Source: a virus. Taken from it: a DNA stretch of 29,498 nucleotides. Location: the IMG/VR virus record IMGVR_UViG_3300043436_004714, positions 1 through 29,498 of that record, one strand, 5' to 3'. Made by a program: the position numbers and the translations under genes. The notes under the pieces were generated by a model, which was not told the origin of the DNA, searched no databases, and saw only the letters and a list, made by a program, of their open reading frames with translations. Of the stretch, positions 1 through 6,092 are shown in pieces (positions within the stretch are counted from its first letter, which is position 1; each line of letters opens with the position of its first letter).

Positions 1-81
1 ATCGGTTACGGAAAACCTATATACATAGGTTAGTAGTGGGTTTGGTAACCCAATCCATATTTTTTCCTTTAATTCTACCAT
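1..81 (-). CDS. N-terminal fragment of an unidentified leftward gene
   Basis: An ATG at 79-81 opens a frame that runs off the left edge of the window after 27 codons with no stop. It begins MVELKEKIWIG and is rich in hydrophobic and aromatic residues. It lies 22 bases downstream of the stop of the preceding small gene, which fits the spacing seen elsewhere here. Too little is present to name a family. An ATG further upstream at 96-98 hits a stop after five codons, so 81 is the better start. Confidence 0.45.
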   Translation of the reverse strand, partial: MVELKEKIWIGLPNPLLTYVYRFSVTD

Positions 82-103
82 TATGTCAATGAACTCATTT
101 TTT

Positions 104-343
104 TTAATCTTCTGGATAATCTCTATCATCTTGATAGGATTTTAAATTTGCATTTTCAATCCTAAGACGGCGTATTTCATCCTCCAATTCTTTTTTATCC
201 TCAATATGACCAACTACCATTTCGTAGCCAATCTCAATCAGATCGGTTTCAGTTTCTGTTAAATCATTTCTGTCAATTAATAATCGACTCAATACTTCTT
301 CATAATACTGATCTTTAAGCGACTTGTTATGTAACATACGCAT
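104..343 (-). CDS. Small charged, probably coiled-coil protein of unknown function
   Basis: A 79-residue frame starting MRMLHNKSLKD. The same frame stays open further upstream, but that extension reads through the tRNA-Phe gene (352-424), so the ATG at 341-343 just past the tRNA is chosen; ATG 335-337 is an alternative. Residues about 30-70 are dense in Glu, Lys, Arg and Leu (for example KKELEDEIRRLR) with heptad-like spacing, suggesting a coiled coil. The tail is acidic. It is probably transcribed with the tRNA and small RNA from the promoters at 542-663. I do not recognise a family. Confidence 0.6.
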   Translation of the reverse strand: MRMLHNKSLKDQYYEEVLSRLLIDRNDLTETETDLIEIGYEMVVGHIEDKKELEDEIRRLRIENANLKSYQDDRDYPED

Positions 344-351
344 TTTTTTTG

Positions 352-424
352 TGGGGCGGGGTGGAATCGAACCACCGACACGCAGATCTTCAGTCTGCTG
401 CTCTACCAACTGAGCTACCGCCCC
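352..424 (-). tRNA. tRNA-Phe (anticodon GAA)
   Basis: On the minus strand a full cloverleaf is visible. The acceptor arms are GGGGCGG (418-424) and CCGCCCC (353-359), with discriminator A at 352. The D arm is GCTC...GAGC. The anticodon stem GCAGA/TCTGC closes the loop CTGAAGA (387-393), with GAA at 389-391. The T arm is GGTGG/CCACC with TTCGATT. No CCA is encoded; the next bases are CAA. It lies 8 bases downstream of the structured RNA at 433-512 and would share its promoter. Confidence 0.96.
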
Positions 425-432
425 AATTATTT

Positions 433-512
433 AACAATTTATCGGAATGGGTGTTACGGTTTTGAGTAAAAATCAAATGTAAGTTGTTTGCTGTAGACAT
501 TCCCAAATTGTT
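433..512 (-). ncRNA. Structured small RNA, candidate Y-like RNA (copy 2)
   Basis: This non-coding stretch folds on the minus strand. AACAATTT (505-512) pairs with AAATTGTT (433-440), 8 bp. Then comes an asymmetric internal loop (one base at 504 against GAT at 441-443), then GGAATG (498-503) with CATTCC (444-449), 6 bp. The enclosed 48 nt include a possible UUUGA/UCAAA hairpin. It shares GGGAAT-N5-CAGCAAA on the 5' side and ATTCCGA on the 3' side with the RNA next to the TROVE gene at 13917-14065, including the same bulge position. A consensus promoter at 542-573 would start transcription about 22 bases upstream. The Y RNA label is inference; the shared fold and motifs are seen directly. Confidence 0.6.
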
Positions 513-541
513 TTTTTATACTTCGTTTCCGAAATATTTTG

Positions 542-573
542 CAAAGATAAGACATTTATTTTTAATGTGCAAA
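542..573 (-). promoter_or_regulatory. Bacteroidota-type promoter P1 for the small RNA and tRNA-Phe
   Basis: On the minus strand TTTG (570-573) is followed after exactly 20 bases by TATCTTTG (542-549). This matches the known Bacteroidota -33 TTTG and -7 TAnnTTTG boxes. The predicted start near 535 falls at the base of a GNRA-loop hairpin (521-534), and the structured RNA and tRNA-Phe follow. Confidence 0.85.
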
Positions 574-631
574 TCTTTTTTTATTTTTTTTTCAAAGAAC
601 TAATTTTCTACTTCGTTTCCGAAATATTTTG

Positions 632-663
632 CAAAGATAAGACATTTATTTTTAATGTGCAAA
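632..663 (-). promoter_or_regulatory. Bacteroidota-type promoter P2, near-identical copy of P1
   Basis: TTTG (660-663), 20-base spacer, TATCTTTG (632-639) on the minus strand. The surrounding 90 bases repeat the P1 unit almost exactly. Its leader contains the hairpin at 611-624 and the TTCTTTGAA element at 591-600. It reads into P1, giving tandem promoters ahead of the same RNA genes. Confidence 0.82.
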
Positions 664-675
664 TCTTTTTTTTTG

Positions 676-749
676 TAGGGTGAGCTGGACTCGAACCAAC
701 GACATCTTCCATGTAAGGGAAGCGCTACTACCAACTGAGCTATCACCCC
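676..749 (-). tRNA. tRNA-Val (anticodon TAC)
   Basis: The minus-strand cloverleaf has acceptor GGGGTGA (743-749) with TCACCCT (677-683), including one G-U pair at the end, and discriminator A at 676. The D stem GCTC/TAGC has a mismatch at its inner pair and a D arm one base longer than in the tRNA-Phe here. The anticodon stem CTTCC/GGAAG closes the loop CTTACAT (711-717), with TAC at 713-715. The T arm is GTTGG/CCAGC with TTCGAGT. CCA is not encoded. It has its own promoter at 782-813. Confidence 0.93.
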
Positions 750-781
750 ATTTTTTTATACTTCGTTTCCGAAATATTCTG

Positions 782-813
782 CAAAGATAAAGCATTTATT
801 TTTAATGCGCAAA
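782..813 (-). promoter_or_regulatory. Bacteroidota-type promoter P3 for tRNA-Val
   Basis: TTTG (810-813), 20-base spacer, TATCTTTG (782-789) on the minus strand. The same leader hairpin as P1 and P2 follows at 761-774, then tRNA-Val begins at 749. Confidence 0.85.
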
Positions 814-871
814 TCTTTTTTTTATTTTTTTTTCAAAGAACTAATTTTTATCCCGTTTTCGAAATATTTTA

Positions 872-903
872 CAAAAGTAAGTAATATTTTTTTAATATCC
901 AAA
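872..903 (-). promoter_or_regulatory. Bacteroidota-type promoter P4, diverged copy
   Basis: TTTG (900-903), 20-base spacer, TACTTTTG (872-879) on the minus strand. The leader hairpin is kept at 851-864 despite base changes: UUUCG pairs with CGGGA through G-U pairs around an AAAA loop. A TTCTTTGAA element follows at 832-841. It reads toward P3 and tRNA-Val. Confidence 0.75.
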
Positions 904-910
904 TTTTTGC

Positions 911-946
911 AAAAAAAAAAGTCCAAACTTTTTATGGTTTGGACTT
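911..946 (-). terminator. Rho-independent terminator
   Basis: A perfect 10-bp hairpin, 919-928 with 937-946 (AAGTCCAAAC/GTTTGGACTT), has an 8-base loop. On the minus strand it is followed by an unbroken run of T from 920 to 911. It closes the short unit that includes the 26-codon ORF at 980-1060 and separates it from the stable-RNA cluster. Confidence 0.88.
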
Positions 947-979
947 CTAATGTTTTGTTTTGTTTTCTATTTTATATAT

Positions 980-1060
980 CTAACTATAACATAACGAAGC
1001 CCCTAGTGATTCTTGATCACCTCCAAATAGCTTATTCGTTAAATTTATAATCCTTTTCAT
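980..1060 (-). CDS. Possible 26-residue microprotein or leader RNA
   Basis: An ATG at 1058-1060 opens 26 codons (MKRIINLTNKLFGG...) ending in TAG at 980-982, 34 bases before a strong terminator. Upstream, ATTG, 19 bases and TATATTTA near 1090-1120 give only a weak match to the local promoter pair. The coding stretch contains GGAGGTGATC (1014-1023), an exact complement of the conserved 3' end of 16S rRNA, and a small hairpin GTGAT-CAAGA-ATCAC. It could equally be a small RNA. I know of no matching protein family, so confidence is low. Confidence 0.35.
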   Translation of the reverse strand: MKRIINLTNKLFGGDQESLGASLCYS

Positions 1061-1118
1061 TGAAAATTTTATTATTTTGTTATAAATATAGACAAGTTTT
1101 AGAAAAAGTCAATTATTT

Positions 1119-1640
1119 TTAAATTATTTTTTCAAAATAAAGAACTTTTTTTGAAAATTTTAAACTTTCTTTAATTGGTTCACCATATAAACCCTTGTAT
1201 TTACTGGCTTTACCATAATTTAGTATTATTACTTCCAAGTCATTAACCAAACACAAAAAAATAACATCTTTTTTTGTTGGATTGGTTGTTAATTGATCTT
1301 CTTTTTGAAAAGACCAACTAACACCATACTTTTCGGCTTGTTCAATTGATTGTGATTTAACATGAATATCATAACCAACTATTTTTAAATCAGCATCAAA
1401 AGATTTATTTTTTTTATCATAAATTTTTAGATCTGGTTCTTCTAATTTGTGTTTTTGACTTAAATATTTATACACACCAAATTCAGCAACTTTACCAATA
1501 ATAATATCATTAAGAATTTTATGAACTCTATTTTGATTTCTTCTAGAATATTCATCTAAATTTGTTTCAATAGAGTCATGTGCAAATTGAACACATTTTA
1601 AATAATCGTCTAAAGCAATATTAATTACTATTCTTTCCAT
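1119..1640 (-). CDS. PD-(D/E)XK nuclease-like protein, putative
   Basis: 173 residues. The middle carries a pattern typical of the PD-(D/E)XK restriction-endonuclease-like fold: a helix with GKVAEFGVYKYL (Glu53), then a strand with DADLKI (Asp82, Asp84), then YDIHVKSQ with Lys95. In the last motif the usual acidic residue before Lys is His93, so activity is uncertain. This family typically cuts DNA with a divalent metal. It sits two bases after a DUF458 RNase H-like gene and near an HTH-phosphoesterase, all leftward and probably co-transcribed. The fold call is motif reading by eye; the rest of the protein is unfamiliar. Confidence 0.5.
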   Translation of the reverse strand: MERIVINIALDDYLKCVQFAHDSIETNLDEYSRRNQNRVHKILNDIIIGKVAEFGVYKYLSQKHKLEEPDLKIYDKKNKSFDADLKIVGYDIHVKSQSIEQAEKYGVSWSFQKEDQLTTNPTKKDVIFLCLVNDLEVIILNYGKASKYKGLYGEPIKESLKFSKKVLYFEKII

Positions 1641-1642
1641 TT

Positions 1643-2092
1643 TTATCTACAAAAATTATCAGCAGCTGTTGACGCAGCCCATGCGTTTGGTTTTCCAACC
1701 GCATCATAACCCATTGATTTAACATAACCGATACCAGCTTCATATAACTGATTTGATTTGTTCGATTGTTTTGAGTTATAATCAATATGTAATGTTATTT
1801 TTTTATCGATATCTTTAATTATCTCAGCAACCTCAATAGATTTTTCTACCTCTAACCACAATCTACTGTGCATGCTATTTGATCTTGGTTCTTGTTCTTT
1901 ATTATATATAACATGCACACCCTTACCAATCTCATACATACATATTGTGGTTACGTAGTTTGTTTTACCATTTATTTCTTGTGAATCACAACCTATGTAA
2001 ATTTCACTATCTTGGTGTATTGATATCCAATTTTTTACATATTCTAATATATCTTCTATTTTTTTACCTTCTTTATTTTTAAATACTCTCAT
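1643..2092 (-). CDS. DUF458 (YkuK-type) RNase H-like protein
   Basis: 149 residues matching the DUF458 family, which includes Bacillus YkuK and is predicted to have an RNase H-like fold. Strand one carries IYIGCDSQ (Asp36), followed by a long helix with Glu81, then LHIDYNSK (Asp104), and a C-terminal PNAWAASTAAD with Asp145. These acidic residues sit where RNase H-fold enzymes bind metal. The C-terminal pattern with KP, AA, TAAD is the most characteristic part. Substrate and role are not established for the family. It lies between a nuclease-like gene and a phosphoesterase gene, suggesting nucleic-acid metabolism. Confidence 0.72.
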   Translation of the reverse strand: MRVFKNKEGKKIEDILEYVKNWISIHQDSEIYIGCDSQEINGKTNYVTTICMYEIGKGVHVIYNKEQEPRSNSMHSRLWLEVEKSIEVAEIIKDIDKKITLHIDYNSKQSNKSNQLYEAGIGYVKSMGYDAVGKPNAWAASTAADNFCR

Positions 2093-2103
2093 CTCAATTA
2101 AAT

Positions 2104-3699
2104 TTAATATTCAAATGTTGTAAAACCCATTTTATTGTTTGAGTCTTTAACAAAATTAATATGCTGCGCTCTACCATCTTTATGTATAATAACGTGTGAT
2201 TGTAACCATGAACTCGCTCCACTATTATAACCCATTCTTAGTTTGGTTGATGTGCCGACAGCTAATGCACCATCTTTTCTACCTGGTGTGTGGTAGTGTC
2301 CAACGATAATTTTGGTGTTCAAATTTCTAAATTGATTTAGTGAACCTCGACTACCATTTGTACCATAATCACCATGTTGACCCAATTCCCAGTTTTTAAC
2401 ACGATATGAATCACTTCTACCTAATGTTATGAATTTAGGGAATTTTTCATTTATTAATGCTGGTATTACTCCTTTAACTTTATGTGGTGTTTTTTCATAT
2501 TGTTCCAATAATAAATCAGATAATTTCATATAAAGTCTGGAATTTTTATAGGTTGGTTGTTTCTTCCAATCACCATTCTTTAACCATCTATCCAAAAAAT
2601 CATCATGATTACTTCTAACAATAACAACATTTTTATAATTAACAAAAGCTGTTAAACCCACCATCATAATATCTAATTCTTTACCAAGGTCATTGGTGCC
2701 ATTCATTTCTTTAGCATATTGAACGAATGGGTCGTTCATTTCGTGGTGATTTATTGACATACCATCAAATACATCATGTAAAATAACATGATTTGGTTTA
2801 ATATCAGCTAACATCTCGTGGGTAGAATCAATCACACCCTGGTCATGATTACCATAATGCATATCACCAAAAACAATAGCCTCAATTTCATTTACTTTAC
2901 TAACAACACCATTATCGACTTTATAATATAAATCACAGAAAGAACCATTTTTATCATCAGCCGTTACTTGTCTAAAATAAAATGTTTCATTATCTTTTAT
3001 TTCAACAATAGTAAAACCATATGTGTGGTGAAATTCACCCTTTTTACCTGATTTTGAATCAGTATAATTCTTTTTTGTTACCGATCCAGTTGTAACCATA
3101 GCTTTTGGTTTATTACCTTCAAGTACTGGGATCATCTCTAATTGAACCTTTGGTGCACCAAAGACACATGAATTAATACCACTAACACCCTGTAAACCAC
3201 TCATTGGGTTCGTTGCTGTTGGTTGTATTTTAATATCAGACATGATTGATAAGTATTTATGTACATCGTGTCTATTAGCATCTAAATATTCAACAACTTT
3301 TTTATCCCAATGTTCTTCTTGTTCATCACTAAATACTGATGTTGGGTTTTTATATCTACCAGCTATCACATGTATATCAGCATCAATGACTTGAGCATAT
3401 GCTTTGATATTCTCAAAAAATCGTTCGTGTATTGGTGTATTATTTTGTGCCCATGTAATAATAAAACGATCTTTATCTTTATCTAATTTTCTTTTTTTCG
3501 CCATCTCATATTGTTCTGAAACAATATCAACTTTTTCTTTAAATCCTAATTTCTCTGAACACCATTTTCTAACGGTTCTTTCAGATTTACCAAATAAATC
3601 CGTTAATTGTTTCATTCGGTCATCCCAAGTGATTTCTTTATTTAAATATATATTCCTAGCTTTATCGATTTGTTCGTTTGTTAATTCTTTAAAATTCAT
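2104..3699 (-). CDS. HTH plus calcineurin-like metallophosphoesterase
   Basis: 531 residues. Residues about 8-52 look like a helix-turn-helix (FGKSERTVRKW). The middle (about 75-265) has the phage-typical stretch with AGRYKNPTS at 113-121. The C-terminal half carries a full two-metal phosphoesterase set: GDMH (278-281), DVFDG (309-313), SNHD (363-366), QHGD (441-444) and GHYH (467-470). Such enzymes hydrolyse phosphodiester or phosphomonoester bonds. The architecture recalls, from memory, the T5 A1-type DNA-transfer or nuclease proteins, but that link is inference. The flanking nuclease-like genes support a DNA-processing role, perhaps early in infection. Confidence 0.72.
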   Translation of the reverse strand: MNFKELTNEQIDKARNIYLNKEITWDDRMKQLTDLFGKSERTVRKWCSEKLGFKEKVDIVSEQYEMAKKRKLDKDKDRFIITWAQNNTPIHERFFENIKAYAQVIDADIHVIAGRYKNPTSVFSDEQEEHWDKKVVEYLDANRHDVHKYLSIMSDIKIQPTATNPMSGLQGVSGINSCVFGAPKVQLEMIPVLEGNKPKAMVTTGSVTKKNYTDSKSGKKGEFHHTYGFTIVEIKDNETFYFRQVTADDKNGSFCDLYYKVDNGVVSKVNEIEAIVFGDMHYGNHDQGVIDSTHEMLADIKPNHVILHDVFDGMSINHHEMNDPFVQYAKEMNGTNDLGKELDIMMVGLTAFVNYKNVVIVRSNHDDFLDRWLKNGDWKKQPTYKNSRLYMKLSDLLLEQYEKTPHKVKGVIPALINEKFPKFITLGRSDSYRVKNWELGQHGDYGTNGSRGSLNQFRNLNTKIIVGHYHTPGRKDGALAVGTSTKLRMGYNSGASSWLQSHVIIHKDGRAQHINFVKDSNNKMGFTTFEY

Positions 3700-3700
3700 A

Positions 3701-4090
3701 TTATATTTTATTTTTTAAATTAGTGTCCATTTTATTGTAAAGATTCTCAAATTTAATTACCATTTCTTCATGTGAATCAATTAAAATATTTATATTTGAT
3801 AACCCTCGTAACCAAGTTCTGATAATGTGTGTTTTATCTTCAGAATCACCTGGTATATTTTTAAGGTTTAATATAACTGGTTCAACCATTTGCATTAAAT
3901 CTCTTTGCATTTCAATAATTTCTGCTCTTTTTATTGATATCTCCGATTGTATTTTTACTAACTCATTTAAAGTATTATCAGTTTTTAGTTCAATATCATC
4001 TTTATTTATTTTTTTGATAATTTTAGATAATATTGTTATTACTTTATTTAATGTTAAAACCAGAAATGTTTTTAATTTATTTTGCACCAC
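3701..4090 (-). CDS. Unknown protein with coiled-coil core
   Basis: 129 residues with a GTG start (4088-4090), overlapping the 3' end of the upstream GNAT-like gene by 14 bases; the overlap argues for coupled translation and for this unusual start. The first 25 residues are hydrophobic and basic. Residues 35-70 are heptad-like with Lys, Glu and Leu, and end in the MQRDLMQM helix. The C-terminal half (LRGLSNINILIDSH) is probably helical too. It lies one base upstream of the phosphoesterase gene. No family is recognised. Confidence 0.6.
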   Translation of the reverse strand: MVQNKLKTFLVLTLNKVITILSKIIKKINKDDIELKTDNTLNELVKIQSEISIKRAEIIEMQRDLMQMVEPVILNLKNIPGDSEDKTHIIRTWLRGLSNINILIDSHEEMVIKFENLYNKMDTNLKNKI

Positions 4091-5006
4091 GTTCTTTAGG
4101 ATATTTTAAATTTTTTAATTTTGGGTTTAATGTTTCAAATTCTTGTCTTAATTCTTTTGTTTCTTTTTTATTAGCACCTAAAATATACACATATTTATGT
4201 TTTTTAGGTACGACTCTAACCTCACAGGAGTTTTGGTAATTTTTACTAGACTGTTTAATTAATTTAGCAATTTCAGAATCAATTTTATCCCATAATATGT
4301 TATCACCTTTAACCCATTCATCATTCCAATTAACACCATTTAATATTGCAATTTTTTTATAAACACTCCTACTTCTAAAATAACGATCAGAAACCCATTT
4401 ACCGCTCTCAATTTTATATTGTTTATTTGTTCCAGAATTTTGCCCTAAATAATTAAAATTACATGCTTGGTAGATTGTTCCTAACTCTTTAGCTTCGGGG
4501 TCAGAATAAGCCGTAAATACGCGATAATTTGTATTCTTAACCATCCACTTCATTGAGAATGATATTAAGGCAGATGCTAAATTTTTTGGTGACCATGAAA
4601 TACAAGCACCTCTGGAAATTAATCTTTCGATTTTTCTTGTTTTATCACCAAGTAATTTTGAAAATGCATTTGGCATATCCATAATAACCACCCCAGCCAT
4701 AATATTTTTATATTTAGCTATGAAGTAATGTGTTGGGTATAAACTAACTTTACCTAACCATTCATGTTTTTCAATAAATTTTTTTATTTCAACCGCTGTT
4801 TCTTTATCTGTTTTTGGTATAAAGTGAAACGTAAAGTCTGAAATTTTTAAATCAGCGACATCTTCAATCGTTAAATTATGTTCCAATAAATCAGAATCTC
4901 TATTCTTAACTCTTATATCATATTGCCAACAAGTTTCGTTGTTAAAGTTTTTTGCTCTTTCTACTATATCTAATACCGTATTAGTATCATGATTAACTAC
5001 ATTCAT
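4077..5006 (-). CDS. Mom-like GNAT-fold protein, putative
   Basis: 309 residues. The core (about 75-200) follows the pattern of phage Mom-type GNAT proteins: HEWLG (81-85), a strand with IAKYKNIMAGVVIMD, then KIERLISRGACI, SPKNLASALISF (139-150), VFTAYSDPEAKELGTIYQA (163-181) and NFNYLGQ. In phage Mu, Mom modifies adenines in phage DNA and protects it from host restriction; GNAT folds normally bind an acyl-CoA. Here the acceptor is unknown, so DNA modification is an inference from the pattern. The C-terminal 100 residues are basic. It precedes a nuclease-like cluster, which could be linked to DNA modification or protection. Confidence 0.55.
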   Translation of the reverse strand: MNVVNHDTNTVLDIVERAKNFNNETCWQYDIRVKNRDSDLLEHNLTIEDVADLKISDFTFHFIPKTDKETAVEIKKFIEKHEWLGKVSLYPTHYFIAKYKNIMAGVVIMDMPNAFSKLLGDKTRKIERLISRGACISWSPKNLASALISFSMKWMVKNTNYRVFTAYSDPEAKELGTIYQACNFNYLGQNSGTNKQYKIESGKWVSDRYFRSRSVYKKIAILNGVNWNDEWVKGDNILWDKIDSEIAKLIKQSSKNYQNSCEVRVVPKKHKYVYILGANKKETKELRQEFETLNPKLKNLKYPKERGAK

Positions 5007-5017
5007 TTTATTTTATT

Positions 5018-5359
5018 TTATTTTTCAGTTAATCTTTTAATTTTTTGATACGCGTTTTCAAAACGTTTATCTAATTTTTTTTCAAAGTCATTTTCAACAT
5101 CTTTAATTGATTGGTAAACACCTTGCATTTCATTACCAAGTTGAATGTTGACTTCTTTTATTTTTTGATCATGATCTCGACCAACATTTTCAAATTCCCT
5201 ATAGATATTTTGGAATTGTTCTGCTGATGTTAAACCCAAACTCTCTAAATCAGAGATCCTGCGTTTTAAGTTAACAATAACCCAAGTCATAAGACTTAAG
5301 CTTATTATTAATAGCGTTGAAATAACGCTAATTACTATTGTTACTATTGTTGTACTCAT
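5018..5359 (-). CDS. Single-pass membrane protein with coiled coil
   Basis: 113 residues. Residues 4-30 form one strong transmembrane segment (VTIVISVISTLLIISLSL), followed by NLKRR, which suggests a cytoplasmic-side or stop-transfer anchor. The remaining 80 residues are charged and heptad-like with a repeated VENDFEKKLDKRFENA pattern, so an extended coiled coil is likely. No enzyme motif is seen. The shape resembles inner-membrane spanin or tail-tether proteins, but the family is not recognised. It lies 11 bases upstream of the GNAT-like gene. Confidence 0.6.
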   Translation of the reverse strand: MSTTIVTIVISVISTLLIISLSLMTWVIVNLKRRISDLESLGLTSAEQFQNIYREFENVGRDHDQKIKEVNIQLGNEMQGVYQSIKDVENDFEKKLDKRFENAYQKIKRLTEK

Positions 5360-5465
5360 ATAATTTATATTTTAATTTTAATTTTATTATAATATGTACT
5401 AACCATGATACTTACGGATTTATTTATTACAATATTAAACAATTAAAATTAAAAAAACAAGTGTG

Positions 5466-5495
5466 CATAAAAAAAATCCAACAAAAGTTGGATTT
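5466..5495 (-). terminator. Rho-independent terminator after the holin-like gene
   Basis: A perfect 9-bp stem, 5474-5482 with 5487-5495 (AAATCCAAC/GTTGGATTT), has an AAAA loop on the plus strand. On the minus strand a run of T follows (5476-5469). It ends the unit with genes 5525-6082. The 165 bases between 5359 and 5525 otherwise hold nothing I can support. Confidence 0.85.
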
Positions 5496-5524
5496 AATTA
5501 ATTTTTTAATAAATTTTTTGTTGA

Positions 5525-5767
5525 TTACTCGCCTTCAGTTTTTTTGTGTGAAAACTTATCTAATGTATCAGCACCCATACCGATCGCTGTGATAACCAAT
5601 ACTGCATTAACTAAATTATCAGATGGTGCAAAATCAGCGTGTGAAAATGAATTAAGTGTCATAGTAACACATAAAAATAATGCTCCGATAAATGCGATAA
5701 GTGGTTTAACTGAAGTTGATCCTCTTTCATCTTTAAAAAGATCAATAACCCAATTTTTAAATGTCAT
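5525..5767 (-). CDS. Holin-like small membrane protein
   Basis: 80 residues. An N-terminal stretch FKDERGSTSVKPL precedes a transmembrane segment (about 22-42, LIAFIGALFLCVTMTLNSF). A short outer loop with DFAPSDN follows, then a second segment (about 52-70, VNAVLVITAIGMGADTL) and a charged tail KFSHKKTEGE. Two-segment membrane proteins with this GSTS-K start recur in large phages and are often called holin-like; a pore-forming role in lysis is plausible but not shown. It is immediately followed by a terminator. The amidase-like and spanin-like genes lie far away at 22.8-24.6 kb. Confidence 0.55.
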   Translation of the reverse strand: MTFKNWVIDLFKDERGSTSVKPLIAFIGALFLCVTMTLNSFSHADFAPSDNLVNAVLVITAIGMGADTLDKFSHKKTEGE

Positions 5768-5827
5768 AGTTTTGTTGTTTAATTATTTAATGGTTTATTT
5801 ATTAATAAATATCAAACAAAACAATAA

Positions 5828-6082
5828 TTATGATTCTATAGGATTATTTTTCTTACTAAGATCAGTTATTTTTGATAATGCTATATTAATTACATTATTT
5901 TCTTCTTCAGAATATGCTTCTCTAGCTTGCGCATATCTAATCGCAGCCATTACAGTTATTATAATGTCATTATCACTACCACCTTCTAATCTTTGAATAT
6001 ATTGTTCAAGTTCTTGTTGGTCATTATATGCTAAAACACCAAATAATGTACCTAATGGTTGTTGTTCTTTATTTTCTTCCAT
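5828..6082 (-). CDS. Small acidic protein of unknown function
   Basis: 84 residues, acidic, probably helical: LEQYIQRLEGG followed by IITVMAAIRYAQAREAYSEEENNVINIALSKI. No membrane segment, Cys cluster or known motif. It starts 11 bases after the stop of the phosphoesterase gene at 6093-6773 and likely shares its promoter (6806-6837). A 60-base gap before the holin-like gene has no obvious signal. Confidence 0.6.
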   Translation of the reverse strand: MEENKEQQPLGTLFGVLAYNDQQELEQYIQRLEGGSDNDIIITVMAAIRYAQAREAYSEEENNVINIALSKITDLSKKNNPIES

Positions 6083-6092
6083 ATGTTTTTTT

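Larger units (their letters stand above)
513..903 (-). repeat. Four-copy promoter/leader repeat with tRNA-Val embedded
   Basis: The unit comprises the leader hairpin (CTTCG-TTTC-CGAAA on the plus strand), AAATATTTTGCAAAGATAA and ATTTATTTTTAATG, then CAAATC, a T-rich run and TTTCAAAGAAC. Copies start near 521, 611, 761 and 851. Copies 1 and 2 are nearly identical with a 90-base period; copy 3 has a few changes; copy 4 is diverged but keeps promoter and hairpin. tRNA-Val sits between copies 2 and 3. Apart from the tRNA and promoters this stretch has no credible gene. Confidence 0.85.

Noticed and set aside
344-409. Upstream extension of the small gene at 104-343 by 22 codons
   Set aside because: The extension reads through the complete tRNA-Phe gene; the ATG directly after the tRNA is the sensible start.
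392-500. Short leftward ORF starting MSTANNLHLIF at about 500
   Set aside because: It lies within the structured RNA and runs into tRNA-Phe; the RNA fold and shared motifs explain the region better.
1014-1023. GATCACCTCC on the plus strand as a fragment of 16S rRNA
   Set aside because: Only the ten bases match the 16S 3' end; flanking sequence does not, so there is no rRNA gene. The complement is reported instead as a possible ribosome-contacting element.
805-1050. Plus-strand ORF of 81 codons
   Set aside because: It runs through promoter repeats and the terminator, is dominated by Phe/Lys from T- and A-rich DNA, and has no plausible start signal.
3404-5996. Plus-strand ORFs at 3404-3718, 3825-4109, 4033-4239, 5338-5592 and 5544-5996
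   Set aside because: All are antisense to leftward genes with clear family motifs or good coding character and are rich in Phe, Leu and Ser as expected for shadows of AT-rich genes.
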